A stretch of DNA of 64,000 nucleotides from Hymenobacter sp. YIM 151500-1. GTDB lineage: Bacteria > Bacteroidota > Bacteroidia > Cytophagales > Hymenobacteraceae. The stretch lies in the NCBI RefSeq assembly GCF_025979885.1, contig NZ_CP110139.1:1364001-1428000 (forward strand), given 5' to 3'. The notes beneath the pieces were generated by a model. The model saw nothing but the letters and a program-made list of their open reading frames with translations, did not search any database and was not told the origin of the DNA. The position numbers and the translations under genes were made by a program. Below, piece by piece: positions 42,129 through 51,198 of the stretch; within the stretch, counting starts at the first letter, position 1, and the number at the start of each line of letters is the position of its first letter.

Positions 42129-42986
42129 ATGACTGACTACCACCGGATTGCCCAAGCCATTGCTTACATCCAGGCCAACTTTCAGGCCCAGCCCGACCTG
42201 GAGGGCATGGCCGACCAGGCGCATTGGAGCCCGTTTCACTTTCAGCGTAAGTTTCAGGAGTGGGCCGGCGTGTCGCCGAAGAAGTTTTTGCAGTACCTGA
42301 GCCTAGACTACGCCAAAGCCCTGCTCCGGCAGGAGCACTCCGTAGCGGCCGCCGCTTACGAAACCGGCCTATCGGGCGCGGGCCGCCTGCACGACCTGTT
42401 TGTGAGCCTGGAGGCCATGACGCCGGGCGAGTACCGCCAGGGCGGCGCGGCCCTGCACATTGCCTATAGCTTCGGGGAAAGCCGGTTTGGGCGCTACCTG
42501 GTGGCCTCCACGGCTAAAGGCATCTGCAAGCTGACGTTCAGTGGCGACGACGATGCGGCGGCCGTGGCTGAGCTGCGCCGTGAGTGGCCCCAGGCTATGC
42601 TGCTCCCGCACGCGCAACCCGTGCACGAGCAGGTGGCCCGCTTCTTTCGCCACGAGTTTACGGCCGCCGACCGGCTTCACCTGCACCTAAAGGGCACACC
42701 GTTTCAGGTAAAAGTCTGGGAGGCGCTGCTGCGGATTCCGGAGGGGTGCCTGACCACCTACGCAGGCCTGGCAACTCAGGCCGGACACGCGCGGGCCGTG
42801 CGGGCGGCGGCCAGTGCCGTCGGCGATAATCCGGTGGGCTACCTCATTCCTTGCCACCGGGTAATTCGGCAAACCGGCGAGCTGGGCCAGTACCGCTGGG
42901 GCAGCACCCGCAAAGTGGCCCTGATTGGCTGGGAAGCAGCGCGGGTACGCGGCCACCTGGAATTGGAAACCGCCTACGTGAAGTGA
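42129..42986 (+). CDS. Ada-like AraC-type regulator/O6-methylguanine-DNA methyltransferase
   Basis: 285 residues in two halves. An AraC-type helix-turn-helix covers about 1-105 (FHFQRKFQEWAGVSPKKFLQYL, then AAYETGLSGAGRLHDLFVS). A methyltransferase domain covers about 115-285 with the suicide motif NPVGYLIPCHRVI, Cys242 taking the alkyl group, and the DNA-binding TPFQVKVWEALLRIP. Unlike E. coli Ada it lacks the N-terminal zinc/Cys38 phosphotriester domain, so it cannot sense methylphosphotriesters that way. Start ATG 42129. It repairs O6-alkylguanine and may regulate itself. Confidence 0.92.
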   Translation: MTDYHRIAQAIAYIQANFQAQPDLEGMADQAHWSPFHFQRKFQEWAGVSPKKFLQYLSLDYAKALLRQEHSVAAAAYETGLSGAGRLHDLFVSLEAMTPGEYRQGGAALHIAYSFGESRFGRYLVASTAKGICKLTFSGDDDAAAVAELRREWPQAMLLPHAQPVHEQVARFFRHEFTAADRLHLHLKGTPFQVKVWEALLRIPEGCLTTYAGLATQAGHARAVRAAASAVGDNPVGYLIPCHRVIRQTGELGQYRWGSTRKVALIGWEAARVRGHLELETAYVK

Positions 42987-43065
42987 GCAAGAATCGGGTG
43001 GCCATGGCGCCGACCAGTGGGCAATTTGCAAGGAGCATTTTTCTTTTACCTCTTTGCTAATCGCC

Positions 43066-43545
43066 ATGTCAAACTTTAGAATTGTGCCCGTGGACGCCGC
43101 CTGGGCCGCGCGGCTGCGTCAAACCAGGCAAGACGACTTCGGCCACCCGCTGAAAGCCGTGCCAGCTACCGGGCGCGGGCCGTGCCGCGTGTCGTTGCGG
43201 CCGTTTACGGTGGGCGTCGATATGCGCATTCTAGCCGCCTATTCACCGTTTTCCCAGGCCAGCCCCTACGCCGAAACCGGCCCCATCTTTATTTCGGCCG
43301 AAGCCGTGGCTCCGTACACCGATGTACACCGCTTCCCACCCAAAATCAAGGCCGACAAAGTACATTTCCCACTGTCGTTGCTGGGCTACTCCGCTGCTGA
43401 GCACATGGTGTACACCGAGCAGGTAGGCGACCAGGACATCGACCAGCGCATCGAACAAGTATTTGCCACGCGCCCGGAAGTGGCGTTTCTACACGTGCGC
43501 AACTCGGAAGCCTGCTGCTTTATCTGCAAAGTGGAGCGGCGGTAG
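43066..43545 (+). CDS. DUF1203 domain protein
   Basis: 159 residues. I recognise the DUF1203 pattern: MSNFRIVPV start, GRGPCRVSLRPF, AYSPFSQASPYAETGPIFIS, YTDVHRFPP and FLHVRNSEACCFICKVER at the end. Function unknown; cytosolic. Start ATG 43066, 79 nt after the Ada-like gene, so co-transcription is possible. Followed by a strong terminator. Confidence 0.85.
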   Translation: MSNFRIVPVDAAWAARLRQTRQDDFGHPLKAVPATGRGPCRVSLRPFTVGVDMRILAAYSPFSQASPYAETGPIFISAEAVAPYTDVHRFPPKIKADKVHFPLSLLGYSAAEHMVYTEQVGDQDIDQRIEQVFATRPEVAFLHVRNSEACCFICKVERR

Positions 43546-43586
43546 ACTTTCGGGTAAACAACTTCGATGTATCACCAACCTTGGCA

Positions 43587-43625
43587 CAAAAAAGCCGCCG
43601 CAACCAGCAGTTGCGGCGGCTTTTG
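43587..43625. terminator. Terminator after DUF1203
   Basis: AAAAGCCGCCGCAAC pairs with GTTGCGGCGGCTTTT. Shared between convergent genes and able to act on both strands. Confidence 0.88.
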
Positions 43626-43697
43626 GCGTTGTGGTCAGCAGGTTTGAGCGGCTTGCTTGAAGCCAATTCAGATTCCTCGCTTTGCTCGGCATGACGG

Positions 43698-44678
43698 CTA
43701 TTCAATCCACTTGAACTTGTATTCCAGCTTGGGCACGGGCATCCGGTCGGCGACGCGGCGCAGGCGGTTGGGCAGGGCCATAATGTACTCGCGGGCCTTC
43801 TCGGCGGCGCCGTTCAGGCCGGTTATCTGGTCGATTTTCCAGTCTTTGATGAGCGTGTCGAGGATGTCGGTGTAGTCGTGGCTGGTGTACACGCCCAGGC
43901 GCTGGGCGGCGTCGGTGAAGTGGCCGAAGGTTTTGCCCATCTCCACGCCCAGCTCGCGCATGTAGTGGGCGGGCATCACAATCTTTTTGCGCATCATGTC
44001 CTCGAAGGCCAGCATCATCTCGGAGGGGTCCACCTCAAAGATTTTCTCCACGAAGGTTTTGTAGACGCGGGCGTGGCGGGTTTCGTCGCCGGCAATCATG
44101 CCGCAGATTTTGGAGAGCTGGTCGTCGCCGGCTTTGCGGGCCAGCATGCCCACGCGGCGGTGCGAGAGGTTGGTGGCCGTTTCCTGGTAGCTGGTGTACA
44201 CGAAGGCCCGGTACGGGTCGTGGGCCGTGCCCAGGTCGAAGCCATCGGCAATGAGGTACTGGGTGCTGACCTCAAACTCGCGCATGTTGACGCGCCCGCA
44301 CAGGTAGAGGTAGCGGTTGAGCAGGTCGCCGTGGCGGTTTTCCTCGGCCGTCCACCCCCTGATCCACTGGGCCCAGCCGTTGTTGGGGTCGCGCCCCAGG
44401 TCGTCGAGCTGATGAAACCAAGCCTCGTAGTTGGGCAAGGCTTCTTCGGTGATGGTGTCGCCGATGAGCACGGCCAGCAGGTCGTAGCTCAACTCCTTGG
44501 CCCGCTCCCGCAGCTGCTTTACCTGGTCGAAAAAGTTGTCGAGGCGGGAATCGGGCAAAAAATCGGTGGGCTGCCAGCTGCTCTCCACACTTTTGAGAAA
44601 CGAGCCGAGATTGGAACGCAAAAAGGGCTCCAAGTACTGAAGCACTTCCGCACGAGAAGTCATAGAGGCGGTAATCAT
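43698..44678 (-). CDS. Acyl-[acyl-carrier-protein] desaturase (soluble diiron)
   Basis: 326-residue ferritin-like enzyme introducing a double bond into acyl-ACP. Diiron ligands: EENRH (112-116), YQETATNLSH (164-173) and DETRH (198-202), with an upstream Glu near 79. This is the plant/mycobacterial FA_desaturase_2 class, which needs ferredoxin. Start at ATG 44678 or five codons later at 44663 (MTSRAEVL); the promoter element TACCTTTG at 44714-44721 suits both. The decayed GCTCGGCATGACGG repeat arm lies just beyond the stop. Provides unsaturated fatty acids for membrane fluidity. Confidence 0.95.
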   Translation of the reverse strand: MITASMTSRAEVLQYLEPFLRSNLGSFLKSVESSWQPTDFLPDSRLDNFFDQVKQLRERAKELSYDLLAVLIGDTITEEALPNYEAWFHQLDDLGRDPNNGWAQWIRGWTAEENRHGDLLNRYLYLCGRVNMREFEVSTQYLIADGFDLGTAHDPYRAFVYTSYQETATNLSHRRVGMLARKAGDDQLSKICGMIAGDETRHARVYKTFVEKIFEVDPSEMMLAFEDMMRKKIVMPAHYMRELGVEMGKTFGHFTDAAQRLGVYTSHDYTDILDTLIKDWKIDQITGLNGAAEKAREYIMALPNRLRRVADRMPVPKLEYKFKWIE

Positions 44679-44713
44679 GGCGAAGCCGGAAAAAAAGGGA
44701 AAACAGGGATGGC

Positions 44714-44721
44714 CAAAGGTA
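44714..44721 (-). promoter_or_regulatory. Putative -7 element for the desaturase
   Basis: TACCTTTG on the minus strand, 35 nt before ATG 44678. Confidence 0.5.
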
Positions 44722-44788
44722 TATACTCGCTACCCCGAGGCTGGAGAATTAAGTCCGAAAGCGGGCACAAAATTTTGGCTTTACATCC

Positions 44789-46444
44789 TTAATGCGGGAA
44801 TTTTGTACGCATTTGATACAGCTGGGCCCGCTCAGCCCGCCCTGAATCAGGCTGCACCGGCACCAGCACCCGCAGTGGCTGCCCGGAAGCGGGCCGCAGC
44901 GCCAGCTGCCGGTTAAGAATGGCCGCTGCTTCCGGCGTAAGCACCCAGGCCACGCCGGGCCGGCCGCCCAGCCGCCGCAGAGCCTCCGTGAAGTCGCGGG
45001 TGCCGGTGAGCTGCTGGCGCAGGGCCGCCTGCGAAGGGTGCAGAGTGTGCCAGCCGGCCACCGCCAGCCGCTGCAGGTCGAGTACAGGCAGCGTGTACGT
45101 AGCCAGCGGCGGCGCGGGCCCGTCGTTGAACGGGGACTCGGCTTTGAAGGTAGGCTCCCAGGCATCGGACACGAGCAGCGCCGAGCGGCCGGCCACGTGT
45201 TGCAGGCGCTGCCGCTCGGTGCGGTTGCGCTGCTGTTCCTGCGCTAGCACCACGCGGCGGTGTGCGGTTTTGTAAGCATACGGGACGGCGGCTACGGCCA
45301 GCACCGCCAGCAGCACCCGCGCCGCCCGCGTCGGCTCCAAGGCCGGCAGTTGAAATACGTATACCACATTGCCCAGCACCCACAAATCGAGCAGCGGCAG
45401 GGCCAGGCGGGGCGGCAGCTTGAGCACCGTGCCTACGCCCAGTGTTAGGCCTACGTAGGCCAGCTGCACCAGCCAAAACCCGCGCTCCGTGCTGCGCTGC
45501 CGGGCCGCCAGCACCCAGGTAGCCAGCAGCAGTAGCAGCAGCGGAAAATAGTCGCGGGCCAGTTGGGTTACAGTGGCCGTGAGCTTGCCGGGGGCAGTGT
45601 GGGCGAGGAAATAAGCCGGGCGGATGGGCGTTGCGCGCCGGAAAAAAGCCTCGTTTACCAGCGTCGAGTCGGCCAGCATCCAGCGGTGGGCGGCGGCCAG
45701 GGCCAGGCTATCCTGGGCGGTAAGAGGTTGCGCGGGTGGGGCGGTCAGCTGGAAGTCCAACAGGTTGGATTTGAGCACGTCGAGGCGGCGGAAGGTGGCG
45801 GCTTCGGGGCTCCAGGTGAGGTGGAGGCACAGGGCTCCGAGGAGGCTCCAGGCGGCGGCTCCGCCCAGCACCGGCCCGGCCCGGCGCCCGGCCAGCCACC
45901 ACGCCCCCGGCGCGGCCACCACGGCGCCCAGCACCGCGGCGCTGGGCCGCACCAGCCAGGCCAGTCCGAAGGCCAGCAGCCCCAGCACCAACGCCCATCG
46001 GGCCGGGGTGCGCTGAGCCGCGAATAACACCCCGGCCCCCGCCAGCAGCACCGGCACCCGCACGTAGCTAAACCAGAAGCCGTGCTCCAGCCACGCCACC
46101 CCGAAAAACAGCCCCAGAAAAGCCACCAGCCCCGCCCCCGGCAGCCTCCCGCGCAGCAGCTTTTCGAGCACCGCACCTCCCAGCACCGTGGCCGCATACA
46201 GCAGCCCATACAGCGTCAGCGCGTACCAGGGCACCATCGGCGCCGAGCGGTACAGCGCCGCCCACACCGCCGCGTAGCCGTGGAAGTACAGGTGCAAGTC
46301 GGTGACGGGTGCGGCGGCTGAAGTGCCCCGCAGCAGGCCCACGATGGTCAGGTCGTCGTTGGTTTCAAGGTAAGCGCCCAGCCCCGCGCCGCTCAGCAGC
46401 AAAAACAAGAGTGGCAGCAGCAAAAGCAGGAAACGGCGCAACAT
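44789..46444 (-). CDS. Polytopic membrane protein of unknown function
   Basis: 551 residues. About ten helices cover residues 1-400. An acidic loop YLETNDD follows the first helix, recalling the acidic first-loop motif of GT-C glycosyltransferases, and a soluble domain of about 150 residues closes the protein. The overall plan matches the membrane protein at 2696-4429, so the two may be distant relatives. ATG 46444 is used (MLRRFLLLLLPLLF); a TTG three codons upstream is also possible. Very high GC and Leu/Ala content are ordinary for membrane genes here. No domain is claimed. Confidence 0.72.
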   Translation of the reverse strand: MLRRFLLLLLPLLFLLLSGAGLGAYLETNDDLTIVGLLRGTSAAAPVTDLHLYFHGYAAVWAALYRSAPMVPWYALTLYGLLYAATVLGGAVLEKLLRGRLPGAGLVAFLGLFFGVAWLEHGFWFSYVRVPVLLAGAGVLFAAQRTPARWALVLGLLAFGLAWLVRPSAAVLGAVVAAPGAWWLAGRRAGPVLGGAAAWSLLGALCLHLTWSPEAATFRRLDVLKSNLLDFQLTAPPAQPLTAQDSLALAAAHRWMLADSTLVNEAFFRRATPIRPAYFLAHTAPGKLTATVTQLARDYFPLLLLLLATWVLAARQRSTERGFWLVQLAYVGLTLGVGTVLKLPPRLALPLLDLWVLGNVVYVFQLPALEPTRAARVLLAVLAVAAVPYAYKTAHRRVVLAQEQQRNRTERQRLQHVAGRSALLVSDAWEPTFKAESPFNDGPAPPLATYTLPVLDLQRLAVAGWHTLHPSQAALRQQLTGTRDFTEALRRLGGRPGVAWVLTPEAAAILNRQLALRPASGQPLRVLVPVQPDSGRAERAQLYQMRTKFPH

Positions 46445-46783
46445 GAGCCGCAAGGTAGGGAGTTAGGGGCTTGTTAGGGACGTAGGGTCTTGGGGGCTTA
46501 GGGGCTTAGATGATGTTCGATTTCAGCTGTCATCCTTTATCCGACGTCCGCTTAGCGAAGGACCTGCTCACGCCAGAACGACTGGCAACTGAACAGAAGG
46601 CTCAACAACGACTCGTTTAGCGGGCATAAGCTCCTTCGGCTACCGCCTCAGATGACAGAACATCAACTAAGCCCCCAAGCCATATTGTAACGCAAGGCTA
46701 ACCAACCAGTATTGACATGTGACACGACAGAACATCAACTAAGCTCCTAAGTCCCCAAGACCCTAAGTCCCTAATTTGCATCC
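46445..46783. repeat. 339-bp gap: CTTAGGG-word inverted repeat with duplicated right arm
   Basis: The left arm (46458-46518: gtagggtcttgggggctt, then gcttagatgatgttc) has complementary right arms at 46648-46681 and 46731-46775. A GTCATCCTTTATCCG..CAGATGACAG palindrome lies inside. No gene; the next GTG start follows at 46784. Confidence 0.8.
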
Positions 46784-48460
46784 GTGAATCGAACTGGACC
46801 CGGCCTGGCTACGTGGGCGCTGCTGTTTGTGGCGGCGTTTACCGTAGCGTACTTCTTCCTGACGCATGAGGGGCTGTATGCCCTGGACGATTATTTCTAC
46901 GCCCGTTATGCCCACCAGCTGCTCAGCGGCACGTTTCGGGTGGAGCCCGACCCGCTGGGCCTGCTCCACGACCCGCTGAAGGAGCGGTTCCTGATTTTTG
47001 GGCCAGTGGCGGGCTTGTATGCCTTGCTGGGCGTCAACATCATCAGCACCACGCTCTGGCCCCTGCTGGCCACGCTGGGCTGCGCGGTGCTGATGTGGCG
47101 GCTGTACGGGCGGCGCGAGCCGGTGGTAGCGGCCGGGGCCATGCTGCTGCTGGGGCTGCACTACTTCACCCTCAACCTCACCAACTACCTCTATCCCGAC
47201 AACATTCTGATGTTCTGGTGCCTGGCTTGCGCGGCGGCGCTGCTGAGCGGGCGGCGGCCGGGGCGGCAGCAGCCGGGGCGCTGGGGGCTGCTGTTTGCGG
47301 GCCTCAACTTCGCCGCCCTGCTCAGCAAGGAAACCATCATCTACTACCTGCCTTTCTACGTGGGCGTGCTAGTTCTCGACCTGCGTCGGCGCCGCCACGG
47401 GCGGTTCTGGGCCGTAGCAGTGGGTTCGGGAGCAGCGTTGCTGGTAATCTATTTGGGGTTTTATCAGGTGTTTACGGATGATGCCCTGTACCGCCTCCAC
47501 CTGATTGAGCGCACCAACGAGTTTCTGAAAGAAGGCAACTACCTGCTCGGCAACCGCGCAGCCCTAGTGGCCCGCCTGACGTGGCAGCCGCTGGCGTTTT
47601 TCGTAAGCATCGGCCTGGCGCCTATGCTGGTGCTGGCGGCGGTGGCCGCCAGGCGCCCCGGCCCTGTTTTAGCCTCGGAAGCACCCGAAACCGGGCCAGA
47701 CCGGCAGTTCTGGCTGGCGCTGGCGGGCAGCACCCTGGCGTTCTACTGGCTGGGCAGTACCTCGTTCAGCCAGTACAACCCCATCACCCTGCTGCCGCGC
47801 ATGACCACGCCCTTGCTGCCACCTCTGGCCTTGGCCGCGGGCTTCGGCCTGCGCCACGTGCTGCTGGAGGGCACGGGTCGCGCGGCGGCCGGCGTGGGCG
47901 CCCTGCTGCTGGGCGCCGCCGCGTGGCTGCACAACAGCCTGTCGGTGGTGTACGGGGCGCTGGGACTGTACTGGCTGGCGGTGGGCCTGGGGCAGGGCCG
48001 CCGCTTCTGGCCCGCGGCCTTGCGGCCGGGCACTGGGGCGCTGGTGGCCCTTACGCTGCTGGTACTGGCCGGCAGCCTGGCCCTGCGGCCAGTGTACTTT
48101 ATGCAGAAACCGTCGGTGTCCTCGCACTTCGCCCAGGAGCGAGTGATACGCGGCCACCTCACAGCCCCGGCCGCTCAGGGCGTGGTGTTCGTGGATGACT
48201 ACCTGATTGGCAATTACGACTTTTACTACAGCTTCCGAGTGCCGCCGGGCCTGCGCTACCGCCGTTTCTGGGCCCGCGACTCGGTGCAACTAGCGCCCGG
48301 CGAGCGGGCCTGGCTTTTGCTCAACCGCAGCACCCTCACCAACGACGAACTCACCCGCAAGCTCATCCGCTACTCCCCCGACTCTGTGCTCAGCTGGTAC
48401 CCCCGCCGCCGGCTCGTGGAGCAGTATGGGAAAGTGGAATTGTATGAGGTGAAGTGGTGA
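46784..48460 (+). CDS. GT39/ArnT-like polytopic membrane glycosyltransferase
   Basis: 558 residues with about 11 helices and a soluble end. EGLYALDDYFYARYAHQLLSG (about 29-49) holds the Asp-Asp of the first extracytoplasmic loop, the metal/donor site of GT-C enzymes using lipid-linked sugars. LHYFTLNLTNYLYPDN and LLSKETIIYYLPFY are typical GT39/PMT loops. The start is GTG 46784 right after a repeat; no ATG fits. Convergent with the GT2 gene, the two ends lying in opposite arms of one long inverted repeat. Probably adds a sugar to an envelope glycan, lipid or protein. Confidence 0.75.
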   Translation: MNRTGPGLATWALLFVAAFTVAYFFLTHEGLYALDDYFYARYAHQLLSGTFRVEPDPLGLLHDPLKERFLIFGPVAGLYALLGVNIISTTLWPLLATLGCAVLMWRLYGRREPVVAAGAMLLLGLHYFTLNLTNYLYPDNILMFWCLACAAALLSGRRPGRQQPGRWGLLFAGLNFAALLSKETIIYYLPFYVGVLVLDLRRRRHGRFWAVAVGSGAALLVIYLGFYQVFTDDALYRLHLIERTNEFLKEGNYLLGNRAALVARLTWQPLAFFVSIGLAPMLVLAAVAARRPGPVLASEAPETGPDRQFWLALAGSTLAFYWLGSTSFSQYNPITLLPRMTTPLLPPLALAAGFGLRHVLLEGTGRAAAGVGALLLGAAAWLHNSLSVVYGALGLYWLAVGLGQGRRFWPAALRPGTGALVALTLLVLAGSLALRPVYFMQKPSVSSHFAQERVIRGHLTAPAAQGVVFVDDYLIGNYDFYYSFRVPPGLRYRRFWARDSVQLAPGERAWLLLNRSTLTNDELTRKLIRYSPDSVLSWYPRRRLVEQYGKVELYEVKW

Positions 48461-48730
48461 GGCGGTTAGTAGGAAGGTGATGAGATGGGGAGGTGAGCCG
48501 CAGGAACGGCAACCCCAGCGGGGCGACATATCGGTAGTAAAGTCTGCCCGCTAGACCGTCAAAGCCCCAGCGGGGCGACACCACCATCTGCGGCCGATTG
48601 GGTGTCGCCCCGCTGGGGCTCTAAATTATTATTACCGGATGGTTTCTACCGACATGCCGCCCCGCTGGGGCTGCCGTTCCTGCGGCTCACCTCCCCATCT
48701 CATCACCTTCCTACTAACCGCCTCACCACC
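48458..48730. repeat. Long inverted repeat joining two convergent genes
   Basis: Arms about 48458-48536 and 48651-48730 are near-perfect complements (about 78 bp, a few mismatches). They carry AGCCCCAGCGGGGCGACA-like palindromes internally, with two more copies between. The left arm overlaps the last codon of the GT39-like gene and the right arm encodes the last nine residues of the GT2 gene. Confidence 0.88.
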
Positions 48731-49632
48731 ACTCCCAACAACCAATCCACTACTTGCACCCGGCGCAGCTGGCGCAGCAGCTGGTACAAGTCGCGGGCTT
48801 CGGGGAGGTTGCGGTGGCGGACGGCCTGGCGCAGCTCCCAGCGCACGCGCACGGCCAGGGCGTCGCGCTCGGCCTCGGTGCGGCACAGGGCCAGGGCCTT
48901 GTGGCAGACGCGGATGGTGGAGCGCAGGTAAGGGTCGTGGGGGCGGTAGCCGCGGCTCGACATGGACTGCGGATGCAGGCGCTTCTGGGTGGTGACTTCA
49001 TCGAGAAAGTGAAACTCCCAGTCGCGGGCGGCGCGCACCCAGAAGTCGAAGTCCTCGTAAGCCAGGGCTTCGTCGTAGCCGCCCAGCTCCAGCAGGGTGG
49101 CGCGGCGCATCATCATGGTGGGCGTGCTGATGAAGTAGCGGGCCAGCACGTCGGCAAACACCAGGCCCGAGGCGGGGCGCGGGTGCAGGCCGCGGGCGTC
49201 GCGGCGGAAGTGGTAGCGCACGTGGCGGTCCTGCTCGTCAATCAACTCGGCATCGGAGTACACCATGCCGCAGCGCGGACCCGCCTGCTGAAACGCCGCC
49301 ACCTGCCGGGCCACGCGGGTGGGCAGCAGTACATCATCGGTGGCGAAGTCAATAACGAACTCGCCCCGGCTACGGCTTAGAGCCTGATTGAAGGCCCGGC
49401 AGTTACCCACGTTCTGGGGCAGTAACAGCAGGTGCCAGTGCGGGTGCGCCGCGGCATAGCGCCGCAGCACCTCGGCGCTGCCATCGGTGCTGGCATCGTC
49501 TACTAGCCACACTTCCAGGCGGGGGTAGGTCTGGGCCAGGATGGAATCCAGGGCCGTTTCCAGAAACCGGCCGTGGTTGTAGCATAGGGCCACGATGGTG
49601 ACGAGGGGCTGGTCCGGCTCGGGAGTGTGCAT
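48703..49632 (-). CDS. Family 2 glycosyltransferase
   Basis: 309-residue GT-A enzyme. The start of the fold is VTIVALCYNHGRFLETALDSIL (about 11-32), the nucleotide-binding Asp is in VWLVDDASTDGSAE, and the metal motif region reads FATDDVLLP (DD). GGYDEALAYEDFDFWVRA (ED motif, about 192-209) supplies the catalytic base. There are no membrane helices apart from a short C-terminal hydrophobic patch. ATG 49632 is preferred to the longer frame. Last of three same-strand genes after the flippase, so it likely builds the glycan that the flippase exports. The last residues (VVRRLVGR) lie in a repeat arm. Confidence 0.92.
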   Translation of the reverse strand: MHTPEPDQPLVTIVALCYNHGRFLETALDSILAQTYPRLEVWLVDDASTDGSAEVLRRYAAAHPHWHLLLLPQNVGNCRAFNQALSRSRGEFVIDFATDDVLLPTRVARQVAAFQQAGPRCGMVYSDAELIDEQDRHVRYHFRRDARGLHPRPASGLVFADVLARYFISTPTMMMRRATLLELGGYDEALAYEDFDFWVRAARDWEFHFLDEVTTQKRLHPQSMSSRGYRPHDPYLRSTIRVCHKALALCRTEAERDALAVRVRWELRQAVRHRNLPEARDLYQLLRQLRRVQVVDWLLGVVVRRLVGR

Positions 49633-49719
49633 AGCGGCGCAAGATACGTGCCCTGGCCCCGACCACACCGCGCCGCGTGTCCTTCCTCGCCCTACTTGGA
49701 ATGACGGTTCAACTACGCT

Positions 49720-51000
49720 CTACCACAGCTCCCGCCGGAAGTACCACAACCCCCAGGCCAGTACCAGCCCAAACCGCGCGGCGTGGGCCAGCGGGGCGCC
49801 CAGCAGGCCGTAGCGGGGCAGCAGCAGGGCCAGCAGCCCGGCCAGCAGGGCCGCCGAAGCAGCCTGCACGGCCACGTAGCGCCCCACCTGGGCCTGGGCC
49901 GTGAGCTGAAACAGGAGCGTCCAGGTCAGGAACTTAGCCCAGTCGCCGAGCAGCTGAGGGGCCAGCAGAAACCCGGCCGCGGCGAAGCTCGGCGTAAATA
50001 GCAGCGGCAGCAGCCAGCCGCGCAGCAGCCACAGCAGCCCTAAGCCCAGGGCCGCAGCGGCGGCCACCACGACCAGCACCGTGCGCACCAGTCGGCGACG
50101 CTGGCCGAGTTGTCCGCTCAGTGCCGCCAGCCGAGGGTAGTACGCGCTACCCATCACAGCCGAAAACACCATGGTATAGTTGTCGGACAGCTTGGCTACG
50201 GCCTGCCACAAGTCGGTTTGGGCTAGGCTGAACTGCCGAATCAGGACTTCGCGCAAGCCAAAGTCCACGGCTTTGCTGAATAGCAGCACGCTCACGGCCA
50301 TAAGCAGAAACCGGCCCAGCTGCCGCACCGCTAGCCGGCTCGGCCGGAGCCGTAGCGACGGTAGCAGGCCGGCGCGGCGGGCCAGCACCAGGGCCGGCAG
50401 CACGGTCAGGCCCTGGGCCAGCAGGTAGGCCAGCAACGCGCCCGGCACCGACCAGCCCAGGCCCAGCGCCCCGGCCACTGCCCCCACGCCCAGGGCGCTC
50501 AGCAGCACCGTCAGGCCGACGTAGGCCCGTAGGCGGCCGGCGGCCAGCAGCACTGCTCCCACGAAGGCGTAGGCCGTGAGCAGCCCCAGGCCCAGCAGCA
50601 GCGTCAGGCCCCAGCCGGCCCCAGTGCCGAACAAACCCAGCAGCTGCCCCGGCGCCAGCAGCAGGGCTAGGCCACTCAGCAGCAGGGCCCCGGCATTCAG
50701 CACCAGCCCGGCTCCCAGCCAGGCCCGGTACCGCCCCGAGTTCGGCCGCAGGGGCGCCAGGTACTTCACCACACCCACGTGCACGCCGTCGTTGGGCAGG
50801 GTGGTGAACAGGGCCATCAGGTTCTGGAAGTGGGCCAGCAGCGTGAGGCCGCCGGGCCCGCCGTACACGGCCAGCAGCTTGTTGAGCAGCAGCGCCCCCG
50901 CCGTGCGCGCCCCCACCGCCACCCCCGAGCCCACCGACCCACGCAGAAACCGCGCCGCCACCATCGACCGGGACTCAGGCTGGGAAGTTGATACAGGCAT
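49720..51000 (-). CDS. WzxE-like polysaccharide flippase (MATE/MVF superfamily)
   Basis: 426 residues, about 12 helices. GARTAGALLLNKLLAVYGGPGGLTLLAHFQNLMAL (about 31-65) and GVHVGVVKYLA closely follow the beginning of E. coli WzxE, which flips lipid-linked enterobacterial common antigen repeat units across the inner membrane. The mid-protein WQAVAKLSDNYTMVFSAVMGSAYYPRLAAL segment also fits. Start ATG 51000. Between a FemAB/GNAT-like gene and a GT2 gene on the same strand: a small surface-polysaccharide group. No polymerase or chain-length regulator is in view. Confidence 0.85.
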   Translation of the reverse strand: MPVSTSQPESRSMVAARFLRGSVGSGVAVGARTAGALLLNKLLAVYGGPGGLTLLAHFQNLMALFTTLPNDGVHVGVVKYLAPLRPNSGRYRAWLGAGLVLNAGALLLSGLALLLAPGQLLGLFGTGAGWGLTLLLGLGLLTAYAFVGAVLLAAGRLRAYVGLTVLLSALGVGAVAGALGLGWSVPGALLAYLLAQGLTVLPALVLARRAGLLPSLRLRPSRLAVRQLGRFLLMAVSVLLFSKAVDFGLREVLIRQFSLAQTDLWQAVAKLSDNYTMVFSAVMGSAYYPRLAALSGQLGQRRRLVRTVLVVVAAAAALGLGLLWLLRGWLLPLLFTPSFAAAGFLLAPQLLGDWAKFLTWTLLFQLTAQAQVGRYVAVQAASAALLAGLLALLLPRYGLLGAPLAHAARFGLVLAWGLWYFRRELW

Positions 51001-51198
51001 TTTTTTTAGCTACAAGCTGTAAGCTGTAAGCTGCAAGCCGCAAGCTACGTGCTTTTAGGCCGCAAGCCTAAATCGGGAGCTGCAAGCCACTTCAGTAGCT
51101 CATAGCTTTAGTTTTGGGTGGTGAAACAAAACTCTCACCTTGCTACCACGGCTAAACTGCTTGCAGCTTATAGCTTGCAGCTCCCTTTGCAGCTCCCC
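51001..51198. repeat. Inverted repeat on AAGCTGT/AAGCTGC words
   Basis: Left arm 51008-51049 (gctacaagctgtaagctg and variants, period about 7), right arm 51152-51198 (ctgcttgcagcttatagc and onward). It fills the gap upstream of the flippase gene. Confidence 0.85.
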
